From NCBI RefSeq assembly GCF_001866655.1, contig NZ_MLYR01000027.1, positions 47,353 through 111,352 on the forward strand: a stretch of DNA of 64,000 bases, given 5' to 3'. This stretch comes from Bacillus sp. MUM 116. Its GTDB lineage: Bacteria > Bacillota > Bacilli > Bacillales > Cytobacillaceae. Shown in pieces: positions 1-8,928 of this stretch. Positions within the stretch are counted from its first letter, which is position 1, and each line of letters opens with the position of its first letter. The translations under genes and the position numbers were made by a program. The notes under the pieces are model-generated. The model was not told where the DNA came from and did not search any database. It saw only the letters and a program-made list of their open reading frames with translations.

Positions 1-716
1 TTTTTACATCTGATAGGAAAACTTGGCAAGCCGGTAAAATTGAACAAGCATGTAACGGAACTTTGTTTCTTGAAGAAATTGACAAAATGCCACTCGATAT
101 TCAAGAAAAATTCCTCAACTACTTGGAGCAACAATCCTTTTATCGAGTAGGCGGAACGGAATTGATTACGACAAAAATACGGGTGATTGCCTCTACTTCT
201 CAGCCATTAGAGGCGATGGCAAAGGCTGGGGAATTTAACGAAGCCCTTTATTACCGTTTAACTGTAATCACAATCGATATTCCTCCTTTACGTAATAGAA
301 AAGAGGATATTATGAAACTTGTTCTACAATTTGTACAGGAATTTAGTTCTAAGTATAAGAAACCTATTCCGGAGATTAATCCCAAGGTTATGACTATATT
401 GATGAATTATGATTGGCCGGGAAATGTTCGTGAGCTTCGAAATGTTGTGGAACGTTTTATTATACTAAATGATGAAAATATAATTACACTTAATCATCTT
501 CCTAAAAATATAATGAATACTTTTTCTGAAAGCAACAGCAATGTTCCAGGCAAGAGAGAAGCCACATTAAAGGAACTTGCACCTATAAAAGATGAAGCAT
601 CGATGATTGAAGAAGCTTTACGCAAAACTTATGGAAACAAGAGTGCCGCAGCCAAATTACTCGGTATATCCAGAGGAACACTATATAATAAAATTAAAGA
701 GTATGGGTTAAACTAA
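1..716 (+). CDS. NtrC-type AAA+ activator, C-terminal part (5' end outside window)
   Basis: This is the C-terminal part of a bacterial enhancer-binding protein; the reading frame is open from base 3. Visible are a Walker B-like segment (GTLFLEEID), the sensor and arginine-finger region (YYRL..IDIPPLRNRKEDI), the NYDWPGNVRELRN block and a C-terminal Fis-type helix-turn-helix (NKSAAAKLLGISRGTLYNKIKEYG). The loop that should read GAFTGA is degenerate: the visible residues are F-T-S-D, and the residue before F has a codon ending in TT, so it cannot be Ala. Loss of that loop suggests it may not engage sigma-54. It converges on the proline operon, and control of that operon is possible but unproven. 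The sensor domain lies outside the window. Confidence 0.85.
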   Translation, partial: FTSDRKTWQAGKIEQACNGTLFLEEIDKMPLDIQEKFLNYLEQQSFYRVGGTELITTKIRVIASTSQPLEAMAKAGEFNEALYYRLTVITIDIPPLRNRKEDIMKLVLQFVQEFSSKYKKPIPEINPKVMTILMNYDWPGNVRELRNVVERFIILNDENIITLNHLPKNIMNTFSESNSNVPGKREATLKELAPIKDEASMIEEALRKTYGNKSAAAKLLGISRGTLYNKIKEYGLN

Positions 717-843
717 GATTCAGGAGTAAAAAATAGTAACACTATTAAAAGAGATTTCCACTTCCTTGGCCGATGTTCCTAGTAGCGCATCGGCCATTAT
801 TCATTCCTGCTGCTTATATAAATGAGAAGATTAAGGAAAAAGT

Positions 844-879
844 AAAAGGGCGCTCTCTTTTTCAGAAAAGCGCCCTTTT
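844..879 (-). terminator. Terminator after the proline operon
   Basis: The 11-nt arms AAAAGGGCGCT (844-854) and AGCGCCCTTTT (869-879) are perfectly complementary, with A- and T-rich flanks. It lies 12 bases past the last proline dehydrogenase gene and could also stop the convergent activator gene. Confidence 0.85.
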
Positions 880-891
880 AATGAAGCTAAA

Positions 892-1872
892 TTACTTCCT
901 TTTTTTATTGTTCTTAGTTAGTCTGCCCATTAAAAATGCCCCTGCAGCCAAGCCAACCATTGTGTTGGTTTTTTTGTTGAATACTTGTTTAGCAACAAGA
1001 TTTAAGTTTTGCGGTCTTTCAGCAAGACGGCGCATAAAATAACCGTACCAGTCTTTACCGAAAGGCACATAGGTACAGAATTTGTATCCTTCATTTGCTA
1101 ATTTCAGCTGAAGGTCTTTTCTAAACCCATATAGCATTTGGAATTCAAATTTATCATTTGGAATATCATGCTTTTTAACAAATTGTTTCACATGGTTAAT
1201 GATTTTATGATCATGTGTCGCAATGGATGTAAATTTTCCATTTAATAAATGCCATTCAATTAGCTTAATAAAGTTTTTATCGATCTCTTTCTTATCCTGG
1301 TAGGCATAATGTTCCGGTTCTTTATAGGCACCTTTTACAATACGGAGACGATAATTTTTATATTTTTCAAGATTTTCTTTGGCATTGAGGAAATATGCCT
1401 GAATCACCGTACCAACATTATCATATTCCAACGATAATTCATCTAAAATATCAAAAGAAGGCTGTAAATGTCCATAATCCTCCATATCAAAATTAACAAA
1501 AATGCTATAATTGCTAGCTTGATGAACGATTTCTTTAAGATTTTCCAAACAGAAATTGTAATCAATATCTAAACCTAATTGTGTTGGTTTTAAAGAGATG
1601 TGTGCATCTACGTTATTCTTATGAATCGCTTCGATGACCTTTAAAATTTGGTCTCTTGCGGCGATCGCCTCTTCCTTTTTAAAGACAAACTCTCCCAAGT
1701 TATCGACCGTGCAAGAGATTCCATTTGCGTTAAGCTCTTTAATGCTTTTAATCGTTTCTTCAATATTCGTACCTGCAACAACACTTTGTGCCCCTAATTT
1801 CAATCCATACTTTTTAGCCGCGCTATTAAGAAATTGGTTTTGGGATAATCCCATAAAAATATCCTTTAACAT
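892..1872 (-). CDS. Proline dehydrogenase, second copy (PutB/FadM type)
   Basis: FAD-dependent proline dehydrogenase oxidising L-proline to pyrroline-5-carboxylate, the first step of proline catabolism. It is a short monofunctional enzyme of the Bacillus PutB type. The family core is visible: DNLGEFVF, KPTQLGLDID, the VNFDMEDY block, LRIVKGAYKE, ATHDH, FEFQMLYG and the terminal RRLAERPQN. The ATG at 1872 is preferred because the AAGGAG lies 8 bases before it; an upstream ATG at 1878 sits almost on top of that site. Compared with its paralog at 2149-3063 it carries about 30 extra C-terminal residues with a hydrophobic stretch (MVGLAAGAFLMG) and a basic tail, possibly a membrane contact. It is the last gene of the operon. 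Confidence 0.93.
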   Translation of the reverse strand: MLKDIFMGLSQNQFLNSAAKKYGLKLGAQSVVAGTNIEETIKSIKELNANGISCTVDNLGEFVFKKEEAIAARDQILKVIEAIHKNNVDAHISLKPTQLGLDIDYNFCLENLKEIVHQASNYSIFVNFDMEDYGHLQPSFDILDELSLEYDNVGTVIQAYFLNAKENLEKYKNYRLRIVKGAYKEPEHYAYQDKKEIDKNFIKLIEWHLLNGKFTSIATHDHKIINHVKQFVKKHDIPNDKFEFQMLYGFRKDLQLKLANEGYKFCTYVPFGKDWYGYFMRRLAERPQNLNLVAKQVFNKKTNTMVGLAAGAFLMGRLTKNNKKRK

Positions 1873-1940
1873 CACCATTGCTCCTTCTTGTTGTTATATA
1901 CTAGGGTATCACTTTCAACAAATTATACTTTAATCATATT

Positions 1941-2096
1941 TTAGTAGGATTCAACTAAATAAGAATCATTAAAATAAACAACATTTGAAAGGATTTTATA
2001 ACCTTGAATTCTCCTGAAAGCCTCATTTGCTTCTTTTTCAGTGTCAAACTCAAACATTTGGATGTTGTTCTTTGTATAAGCAGTAATGACCCACAC
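1941..2096 (-). CDS. Small conserved-looking protein of the proline operon (51 aa)
   Basis: A 51-codon frame starting with GTG (VWVITAYTKNN) behind an excellent GGAGG placed 8 bases upstream, ending TAA. It fills the gap between the two proline dehydrogenase genes with 52 and 68 bases to its neighbours, so it is very probably cotranscribed. The product is acidic-to-neutral, soluble, with no signal or membrane segment, and reads like a small alpha/beta fold (MFEFDTEKEANEAFRRIQG). I recall similar short proteins next to Bacillus proline genes, but the function is unknown. A role in dehydrogenase or operon regulation is conjecture. Confidence 0.75.
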   Translation of the reverse strand: MWVITAYTKNNIQMFEFDTEKEANEAFRRIQGYKILSNVVYFNDSYLVESY

Positions 2097-2148
2097 GAAA
2101 TAATCCTCCAATAATTTTTTGTTAGAGTGTTTTGATCATTTTCAAGTA

Positions 2149-3063
2149 TTACTTAGAAAAGAGTCCCTTAAGAGCAAAAGCTACATTTTGTGGTCTTTCT
2201 GCTAACCGGCGCATAAAATACCCAAACCAATCATTGCCAAAAGGAATGTAAACGCGCATTTTATATCCTTCCTTTACCAAACTCAACTGCATGTCCGTTC
2301 TAAATCCATATAACATCTGAAATTCAAATTGGTCACGTGGTATATGATGTGTTTGAGCGAATTCTTTTACTTTGGCAATGATCTGATGATCATGGGAAGC
2401 AACCGCCGTATAGCTTCCGCTTAGCAAATGCTCTTTAATAATTCTCAAGTAATTTTCATCTACTTCTTTTTTCTCTTGGTAAGCGACTTCAGGAGACTCT
2501 TTATAAGCTCCTTTAACTAAACGAAGAGGAATTCCTTTTAACTCTTTCACATCTTGTTCAGCTCGAAATAGATAAGCTTGAATTACGGTTCCTACATTGT
2601 CATACGTTTGACGCAGTTCTCTCAGGATATCTAACGTGATTTGACAATGTGCATGATCTTCCATATCAATTCGGACGAAATTATTGTTCTCCTTGGCTGT
2701 CTCAAGAATTCGGCGCATATTTTTAACACAAAAATCCCGATCAATATCGAGCCCAAGCTGGGTCATTTTAACTGATAAATTACTATTTACCCCGGCGCTA
2801 GCGATGGCTTGTAACGTTCTAACATTATATTCGGTTGCTTCGGTTGCTTCTTCTTTGCTAAAAACGAATTCCCCTAAATGATCCAGTGTACAATCCAAGC
2901 CTTTACTATTTAATTCCCGAACCTTTTTAATGGCACTTTCAATCGTATCTCCCGCAACAACCTGAGAAGCTCCAAATCGAAGTCCCCACTTTTTAGCTGC
3001 CTTATTTAACCCTTTACTTTGTGAAGCATAAAGGAACACATTTTTTGAAACCTCTGCTAACAT
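2149..3063 (-). CDS. Proline dehydrogenase, first copy (PutB/FadM type)
   Basis: FAD-dependent proline dehydrogenase making pyrroline-5-carboxylate for the P5C dehydrogenase encoded just upstream. At 304 residues it has the usual length of the Bacillus PutB family. Landmarks are LDHLGEFVFS, KMTQLGLDID, RIDMEDHAH, PLRLVKGAYKE, ASHDHQI, FEFQMLYGFR and FMRRLAERPQN. The ATG is preceded by AGGAGGGAG. It is clearly paralogous to the gene at 892-1872; their near-identical catalytic blocks but different tails suggest an old duplication with retained activity in both. Why the operon keeps two copies is not evident from the sequence. Confidence 0.94.
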   Translation of the reverse strand: MLAEVSKNVFLYASQSKGLNKAAKKWGLRFGASQVVAGDTIESAIKKVRELNSKGLDCTLDHLGEFVFSKEEATEATEYNVRTLQAIASAGVNSNLSVKMTQLGLDIDRDFCVKNMRRILETAKENNNFVRIDMEDHAHCQITLDILRELRQTYDNVGTVIQAYLFRAEQDVKELKGIPLRLVKGAYKESPEVAYQEKKEVDENYLRIIKEHLLSGSYTAVASHDHQIIAKVKEFAQTHHIPRDQFEFQMLYGFRTDMQLSLVKEGYKMRVYIPFGNDWFGYFMRRLAERPQNVAFALKGLFSK

Positions 3064-3116
3064 GAATTCTCCCTCCTAGATGATATGTTGCTGTGTAAGG
3101 GTGTTACTATTTTAAT

Positions 3117-3143
3117 AGAGGGCAACGTAAAAAGTTGCCCTCT
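3117..3143 (-). terminator. Hairpin between P5C dehydrogenase and proline dehydrogenase genes
   Basis: Perfect 10-bp arms AGAGGGCAAC / GTTGCCCTCT with a 7-nt loop, just after the P5C dehydrogenase stop. On the minus strand only a weak T-rich tract follows (ATTAAAAT), so it may be a partial terminator or an mRNA-processing or stabilising stem rather than a full stop. Confidence 0.5.
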
Positions 3144-3149
3144 CTCTCC

Positions 3150-4718
3150 TTAAAGTGTTTCGCTCGTTGTTTTTGCTTGCATATGCAGAATCAAATAATC
3201 AGGTCCCCCTGCCTTTGAATCTGTTCCTGACATATTAAACCCGCCAAACGGTTGGTATCCCACGATCGCTCCCGTACATCCGCGGTTGAAATAAAGATTT
3301 CCCACATGGAATTCTTCCTTTGCCCGCTCGACATGGTCAGGATTGTTCGTAATTAAGGCCCCAGTTAAGCCGTAATCTGTGTTATTCGCTATTTCCAACA
3401 AATGATCAAAATCACGTGCTTTACAGAAGGCTAAAACAGGCCCAAAGATTTCTTCTTGCATGAGACGTGCTTTTTCATCTACATCTGCAAAGATGGTTGG
3501 TTGAATAAAATACCCTTTGGAGTCATCTCCTTCTCCGCCTGTTACTAATCGGCCTTCTTCTTTTCCAATTTCGATATATTTTCTAATTTTGTTATAAGAA
3601 GCTTGATCAATAACTGGTCCCATGTACGTACTAACATCCTCCGGATTCCCCACAGTTAACGTCTTTGTTAGAGCTACTGCTTTTTCCAGTACTTCCTCGT
3701 ATACATCCTGGTGTACGACCGCACGGGAACCAGCTGAACATTTTTGCCCTGAGAAACCGAATGCTGAATAAACAATGGAAGAGGCCGCTAAATCTAAATC
3801 AGCATCTTTATCTACAACGACTGTGTCTTTTCCGCCCATTTCAGCAATGACACGCTTTAACCAAATTTGCCCTGGCTGTACTTTTGCAGCACGCTCATAA
3901 ATTCGGCAGCCAACCTCACGAGAACCAGTAAACGAGACAAAGCGTGTTTTAGGATGATCCACTAGATAATCACCGACTTCTGCGCCGCTTCCCGGAATAA
4001 AGTTAAGCACACCTTGAGGAAGACCTGCTTCTTTCATTACTTCCACAAATTTCGCTGCCACTATAGGTGTATTGTTTGCCGGCTTTAGAAGAATGGTGTT
4101 TCCAGCAACCATCGCTGCCGCTGCTGTTCCTGCCATAATGGCTAATGGAAAGTTAAATGGAGAAATAATGATTCCAACACCAAGTGGAACATAATTAAAG
4201 TTGTTAACTTCTCCTTTACGGCTTTGAACCGGCACTCCGTCTTTTAACTGCAGCATTTGACGTGCGTAAAACTCAAGAAAATCAATCGCTTCTGCAGTAT
4301 CTGCGTCTGCTTCTCTCCAAGGCTTTCCAGCCTCTTTAACGAGATAACTTGAAAACTCATGTTTGCGGCGGCGAATGATATCCGCTGCACGGAATAAAAC
4401 GTTTGCACGTACTTCCGGATTTTCTTTTTTCCATGTATGGAAGGCAGTTAGTGCAGCTTGCATCGCTTTTTCAGCTAATTCTTTATTCGCTTTTGAAACC
4501 CGGCCAATAACTTCTTCCTTATTGGCTGGATTAATGGATACAATTTGTTCATCCGTTGTAATCAATTCATCTCCAATGATAAGCGGATACTCTTTTCCTA
4601 ACTCTGATTGCACAGTTTCTAACGCTTTTTCAAAATCTCTTTTATTTTCCTCCAGTGTAAAATCGGTAAATGGTTCATGTTTATATGGGGCAATTGTATT
4701 CTTATATTCTGTAATCAT
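3150..4718 (-). CDS. pruA: 1-pyrroline-5-carboxylate (glutamate-gamma-semialdehyde) dehydrogenase
   Basis: NAD-dependent aldehyde dehydrogenase converting P5C/glutamate semialdehyde to glutamate, the second step of proline and arginine catabolism. The 522-residue length and near-continuous resemblance to Bacillus RocA/PutC ([64 protein letters not shown]) identify it. Catalytic features are visible: the Glu in AEMGGKD and the nucleophilic Cys in GQKCSAGSR, and the C-terminal [28 protein letters not shown] stands before the ATG. It is first in the proline operon. Which paralog of the RocA/PutC pair it is cannot be decided from the sequence; the proline dehydrogenase neighbours favour the proline role. 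Confidence 0.96.
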   Translation of the reverse strand: MITEYKNTIAPYKHEPFTDFTLEENKRDFEKALETVQSELGKEYPLIIGDELITTDEQIVSINPANKEEVIGRVSKANKELAEKAMQAALTAFHTWKKENPEVRANVLFRAADIIRRRKHEFSSYLVKEAGKPWREADADTAEAIDFLEFYARQMLQLKDGVPVQSRKGEVNNFNYVPLGVGIIISPFNFPLAIMAGTAAAAMVAGNTILLKPANNTPIVAAKFVEVMKEAGLPQGVLNFIPGSGAEVGDYLVDHPKTRFVSFTGSREVGCRIYERAAKVQPGQIWLKRVIAEMGGKDTVVVDKDADLDLAASSIVYSAFGFSGQKCSAGSRAVVHQDVYEEVLEKAVALTKTLTVGNPEDVSTYMGPVIDQASYNKIRKYIEIGKEEGRLVTGGEGDDSKGYFIQPTIFADVDEKARLMQEEIFGPVLAFCKARDFDHLLEIANNTDYGLTGALITNNPDHVERAKEEFHVGNLYFNRGCTGAIVGYQPFGGFNMSGTDSKAGGPDYLILHMQAKTTSETL

Positions 4719-5117
4719 TTGATCCTCTCCCTTTTTAAAAAATTATTAATATACTTAATTTTCAAATTCAATACAGATACATTATAAACACCTTTTTACA
4801 CTTTTGTATATATTTTTTTAAAATTTTATCACTTTAAACACTTATGTATATTTTTAGAAAACTATAATACACATTTTTGTTCATAAATTAAAGTTAATTG
4901 GGTATATTTGAAAGAATTTCAAAAAATCAATTAAAAACGGTTGATGATGCATGTCCCACTCCTCCTCAAAAAAATCTATTACCCCAAAAAATGAAAAGGG
5001 GATCATTTCTAAATAAAGAAACAGTTATTGAAAACCCTTTCAAATAATTACCCAATTAAAAACAACAGGATATTTCAGAGAATTATAAATTTATAGTCCT
5101 CTTATATGAACACATAA
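4719..5117. promoter_or_regulatory. AT-rich divergent control region; cre-like site at 5029-5042
   Basis: About 400 bases without a gene between the divergent proline operon and permease. It is very AT-rich. The 14-mer TGAAAACCCTTTCA (5029-5042) matches the CcpA cre consensus TGWNANCGNTNWCA at all but one position, which would suit carbon-catabolite control, but chance matches are common in AT-rich DNA. I found no convincing sigma-54 promoter here. Confidence 0.3.
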
Positions 5118-5156
5118 ACAGAGTTACAGAAAGGATTAAAAATTCGTCATATTACA

Positions 5157-6494
5157 ATGATTTCGCTTGGAGGAATCATTGGGGCCGGACTATTTATTGG
5201 AAGTGGATCCTTAATTAATATGGCAGGACCGGCTTCTATCCTCTCATATGCAATAGCAGGGCTACTTGTGATTTTGGTTATGCGTATGCTGGGAGAAATG
5301 TCCATCGTCAATCCATCCAGTGGTTCTTTTTCCACATATGCCCGGGAAGCACTAGGCCCGTGGGCTGGCTACACAATCGGATGGCTATACTGGTTTTTCT
5401 GGGTAATTGTCATTGCAGTGGAATCAATCGGTGGTGCAAATATTATTCAGTATTGGTATCCATCTTTGCCTTCTTGGTTGCTTAGCCTTATTCTTACCTT
5501 TTTATTAACTCTTACTAATGTGTATTCTGTTAAATCATTTGGTGAATTCGAGTACTGGTTCTCTCTTATCAAAGTAGTAAGTATTGTGCTGTTTTTGTTG
5601 CTCGGAGGAGCAATTATTTTCGGATTCATGCCTGGGATCGATTCGCCTGGGACTTCAAATCTTCTTCATCGCGGAGGGTTCTTCCCCAATGGAATCAGTT
5701 CTATTTTTTTAGGATTGACTCTCGTCATGTTCTCTTTTATGGGGAGTGAGATTGTAGCAACCGCTGCAGGAGAAACACCAAATCCTGCAAAAGCCATTAC
5801 TGTTGCAACAAACAGTGTTATTTACCGGATCCTGATTTTTTATCTAGGCTCAATTTTAGTGTTGGTCACAATTCTCCCTTGGGATTCTCATACTCTGCTA
5901 AAAAATCCTTTTGTTTCCGTACTTGAAATGATTAAAATACCAGCCGCTGCTCAGATCATGAATTTTATCATTTTTACAGCTGTACTTTCTTGCTTGAATT
6001 CCGGAATTTACACAAGCTCCCGGATGTTGTTTGCGATGGCGCAAAATGGAGATGCTCCCAGAATGTTTAAAAAGATCAACAAAAAGGGCGTACCACTGCA
6101 TGCAATATTGGGTTGTACCGTTGTTTCCTATATTAGCGTAGGATTTAATTACCTTTCTCCTGATAAAATATTTCTCTTTTTAGTCAATGCTTCCGGAGGA
6201 GTAGCGCTTCTGGTTTATCTCGTGATTGCCTTCTCCCAATTGCGTATGAGAAGAAAATATGAAAAAGAAAATCCAGAAGCATTGAAAATAAAAATGTGGT
6301 TATTTCCTTATTTGACCTACGCCACCATCCTTGCAATTATCGGTCTTTTTATCGCGATGGCCTTTATTGATACACTGCGTTCGCAATTCTTTTTAACCAT
6401 ACTTATCGCCCTATTTGTATACGGCTCCTTTTTTGTCAGTAAGAACAAAAAATCAGCAAAGTTAGTACCGGTTGAGAAGAGAATGTCCTCATAA
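5157..6494 (+). CDS. APC-family amino-acid permease (start codon problem)
   Basis: Twelve-TM amino-acid permease of the AAT/APC type (GabP/RocE/AapA-like), with the family signature SLGGIIGAGLFIGSG at the very start, SPNLL-type loops and EIVATAAGETPNPAKAI in TM6. The first ATG (5157) falls inside the conserved N-terminus. The same frame continues upstream without a stop to 5118 and encodes ELQKGLKIRHIT, exactly what family members carry before MISLGG, but there is no ATG, GTG or TTG and no good ribosome binding site there. The true initiation codon therefore seems lost or unconventional. Divergence from the proline operon suggests proline or a related amino acid as substrate (inference). Confidence 0.85.
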   Translation: MISLGGIIGAGLFIGSGSLINMAGPASILSYAIAGLLVILVMRMLGEMSIVNPSSGSFSTYAREALGPWAGYTIGWLYWFFWVIVIAVESIGGANIIQYWYPSLPSWLLSLILTFLLTLTNVYSVKSFGEFEYWFSLIKVVSIVLFLLLGGAIIFGFMPGIDSPGTSNLLHRGGFFPNGISSIFLGLTLVMFSFMGSEIVATAAGETPNPAKAITVATNSVIYRILIFYLGSILVLVTILPWDSHTLLKNPFVSVLEMIKIPAAAQIMNFIIFTAVLSCLNSGIYTSSRMLFAMAQNGDAPRMFKKINKKGVPLHAILGCTVVSYISVGFNYLSPDKIFLFLVNASGGVALLVYLVIAFSQLRMRRKYEKENPEALKIKMWLFPYLTYATILAIIGLFIAMAFIDTLRSQFFLTILIALFVYGSFFVSKNKKSAKLVPVEKRMSS

Positions 6495-6525
6495 GACCAT
6501 TTAACCCGTTAGCACTATGTTATTT

Positions 6526-6571
6526 AAAAAAAGGGGCAATCCATATAGATTCATCTTTATGGATTGCCCCT
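6526..6571 (-). terminator. Terminator between permease and topB (bidirectional)
   Basis: Perfect 14-nt arms AGGGGCAATCCATA (6532-6545) and TATGGATTGCCCCT (6558-6571). On the minus strand the stem runs into seven T, so it ends topB; it can also serve the convergent permease. Confidence 0.9.
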
Positions 6572-6578
6572 AATCATC

Positions 6579-8771
6579 TTATTTATCAAACTTCAACCCT
6601 TTTAATGCTTCTGCCAGCGCATTATTCAATGGTTCTTCATCTTTATCTTGGTTTCTTAGATACTTTTGCACTGTACGTTTATCCACTTTACCTTTGGATT
6701 CTTTTTTACGGCGCGCTTCGAAAGCAGAAAGCTTTTCACGATAGCCACATTTACATGCAAAAATTTGGCCCTCCCCTTCGCCGCGAAGCTCCAGTTTTTT
6801 ATGGCATTGCGGGCAGCGTGCATTGGTGACACGTGAGACATTTTTCCGATGTCCACATTCGCGGTCCTGGCACACAAGCATTTTACCTTTTTTCCCGTTC
6901 ACTTCAAGCATTGGTTTTCCACAGTCCGGACAGTTTTTTGTCGAGATATTTTCGTGCTTATACTTTTTGTTACTTGCTTTAATTTCCGCAACGATTTCTT
7001 TTGTGTATTTCTTCATATCGTTGATAAAGAATTCTTTTTTCAACTTACCATGGGCAATTTGATCAAGCTTTTGTTCCCATTCTGCTGTCAAAGTTGGTGA
7101 TTTTAGCTCCTCCGGCACCAAATCCAATAATTGACGTCCTTTAGAAGTAATGTGAATATCTTTGACTCGTTTTTCGATTAAAAATGAATTAAATAGCTTA
7201 TCAATAATATCCGCACGTGTGGCAACTGTACCTAATCCACCCGTTGATTTTAACGTTTCCGCCAGTTGTTTATTTTTGGTTTCCATATACTTCGTTGGAT
7301 TTTCCATAGCCGAAAGTAATGTTGCCTCATTAAAGCGTGCAGGCGGATTTGTTTGACCTGATGTTTGAGCAATTAGCTTCACATTTAAGGTGTCGCCTTT
7401 TTCGATGCGAGGTAAAATCTGTTCCTTTATGTCATCTGCTGCATCCTCGTCGTCAAAGCGATTCTCGTATACCTCTTTCCAGCCCATCGATAAAATGGTT
7501 TTACCCCTTGCAACGAAGTTCTCTTCACCGATTTTCGCACGAAGTGTTAACTGTTCATACTCGAATGCTGGGAATAACACCGCTAAGAATCGTTTTACCA
7601 CTAGGTCATAAATTTTCCTTTCTTTATCTGTGAAGGCAGAAAAGTTTACATACCCTTCTGTTGGAATAATCGCATGGTGATCAGAAACTTTGCTGTCATC
7701 CACAAATGCTTTCGAAGCTTTGATCGGCTTGCTTAAAATCTTATTGGTTAACGGTCGATATTCTCCCAATCCGCATGCTTTCAACCGTTCTGGAAGTGTT
7801 CCTACGATATCGGAAGAAAGGTAACGTGAATCTGTACGTGGATACGTTAAGACTTTATGCTGCTCATACAATTTTTGCATAATATTTAACGTTTCCTTAG
7901 CAGAGTAACCAAATATTTTATTTGCATCACGCTGCAACTCGGTTAAATCATAAAGACCCGGTGAAAAGGTCTTCTTCGATTTTTTCTCAATTTCTATTAC
8001 AACGGCATTCCGTTTGCCCAATTTTTTCACAATTGTATCGATTTTCTCTTTATCAAAGCTGCGGCTATTCCCTTTTGCATCCTGCCATGTTAGCTTTAAA
8101 TTGTCTGTTGTTTGGGCATCGATGCCATAATAGGTTTGCGCTTTGAAGTTTTTGATTTCGTCTTCCCGAGCAGCAATCATGGCAACCGTTGGGGTTTGAA
8201 CACGGCCGCAGTTTAGCTGGGCATTGAATCGGGTTGTTAGTGCACGGGTGGCATTAAGACCGATATACCAGTCTGCTTCGGAACGCGCGACAGCAGAAGC
8301 ATATAAATTTTCATAAGCTTTTCCCGGCTTCAAGTTGGCAAATCCATCTTTAATCGCTTTATCCGTAACAGATGAGATCCATAGTCGTTTAATCGGTTTA
8401 TTGACTTTTGCTTTATCGATAATCCAACGTGCGACTAATTCACCCTCTCTACCCGCATCCGTTGCCACGATGATTTCTTTAACATCATTTCTCGTCAGTT
8501 GACTTTTAACCGCATTAAACTGTTTTCCAGTCTGCTTAATAACCGTCAATTTCAAACGTTCCGGCAGCATCGGCAAATCTTCTAAATTCCAGGTTTTATA
8601 TTTCACATCGTAATTTTCAGGGTCAGCCAGTGTGACTAAATGCCCTAATGCCCACGTAACAATATACTTATCTCCTTCAAGAAATCCATTTCCTTTTTTA
8701 TTGCAATTCAGTACACGTGCAATATCACGTGCGACCGAAGGTTTTTCAGCAATTACAACACTTTTTGCCAT
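6579..8771 (-). CDS. topB: DNA topoisomerase III
   Basis: Type IA topoisomerase that relaxes negative supercoils and decatenates DNA by a tyrosine intermediate. The Toprim domain opens the protein (SVVIAEKPSVARDIA...ATDAGREGELVA) and the active-site Tyr is in VLTYPRTDSRYL. Two cysteine-rich zinc-ribbon-like motifs lie near the C-terminus (CPDCGKP..CQDRECG and CPQC..CKCG). The ATG at 8771 (MAKSVVIAEK) is chosen over one nine codons earlier because it has an AAGGATG at suitable distance and matches the family N-terminus. The length of 730 residues is normal for Bacillus TopB. It is a monocistronic housekeeping gene. Confidence 0.96.
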   Translation of the reverse strand: MAKSVVIAEKPSVARDIARVLNCNKKGNGFLEGDKYIVTWALGHLVTLADPENYDVKYKTWNLEDLPMLPERLKLTVIKQTGKQFNAVKSQLTRNDVKEIIVATDAGREGELVARWIIDKAKVNKPIKRLWISSVTDKAIKDGFANLKPGKAYENLYASAVARSEADWYIGLNATRALTTRFNAQLNCGRVQTPTVAMIAAREDEIKNFKAQTYYGIDAQTTDNLKLTWQDAKGNSRSFDKEKIDTIVKKLGKRNAVVIEIEKKSKKTFSPGLYDLTELQRDANKIFGYSAKETLNIMQKLYEQHKVLTYPRTDSRYLSSDIVGTLPERLKACGLGEYRPLTNKILSKPIKASKAFVDDSKVSDHHAIIPTEGYVNFSAFTDKERKIYDLVVKRFLAVLFPAFEYEQLTLRAKIGEENFVARGKTILSMGWKEVYENRFDDEDAADDIKEQILPRIEKGDTLNVKLIAQTSGQTNPPARFNEATLLSAMENPTKYMETKNKQLAETLKSTGGLGTVATRADIIDKLFNSFLIEKRVKDIHITSKGRQLLDLVPEELKSPTLTAEWEQKLDQIAHGKLKKEFFINDMKKYTKEIVAEIKASNKKYKHENISTKNCPDCGKPMLEVNGKKGKMLVCQDRECGHRKNVSRVTNARCPQCHKKLELRGEGEGQIFACKCGYREKLSAFEARRKKESKGKVDKRTVQKYLRNQDKDEEPLNNALAEALKGLKFDK

Positions 8772-8928
8772 TTTAAAAAACATCCTTTCGAATTTCACGT
8801 AAGTTAACTATAGCATACGTTACGATTGGAATCAGGTATTCCGAAGATTCCCATATAATAAGGTATTGAAACTTCTTCCAGTTTGAAGGTATGATGTAAT
8901 GGCTTAAATGAAAGAATGGAGATTTTTT

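Noticed and set aside
1895..1912. CstR-like dyad (tatatactagggtatc) before the second proline dehydrogenase.
   Set aside because: Only a partial match, inside the proline operon and unrelated to sulfur genes; probably chance.
4946..4970. Possible sigma-54 promoter upstream of the proline operon (minus strand GAGGAGTGGGACATGCATC).
   Set aside because: GG and GC spacing fits, but only about half of the other consensus positions match and it is about 230 bases from the gene.
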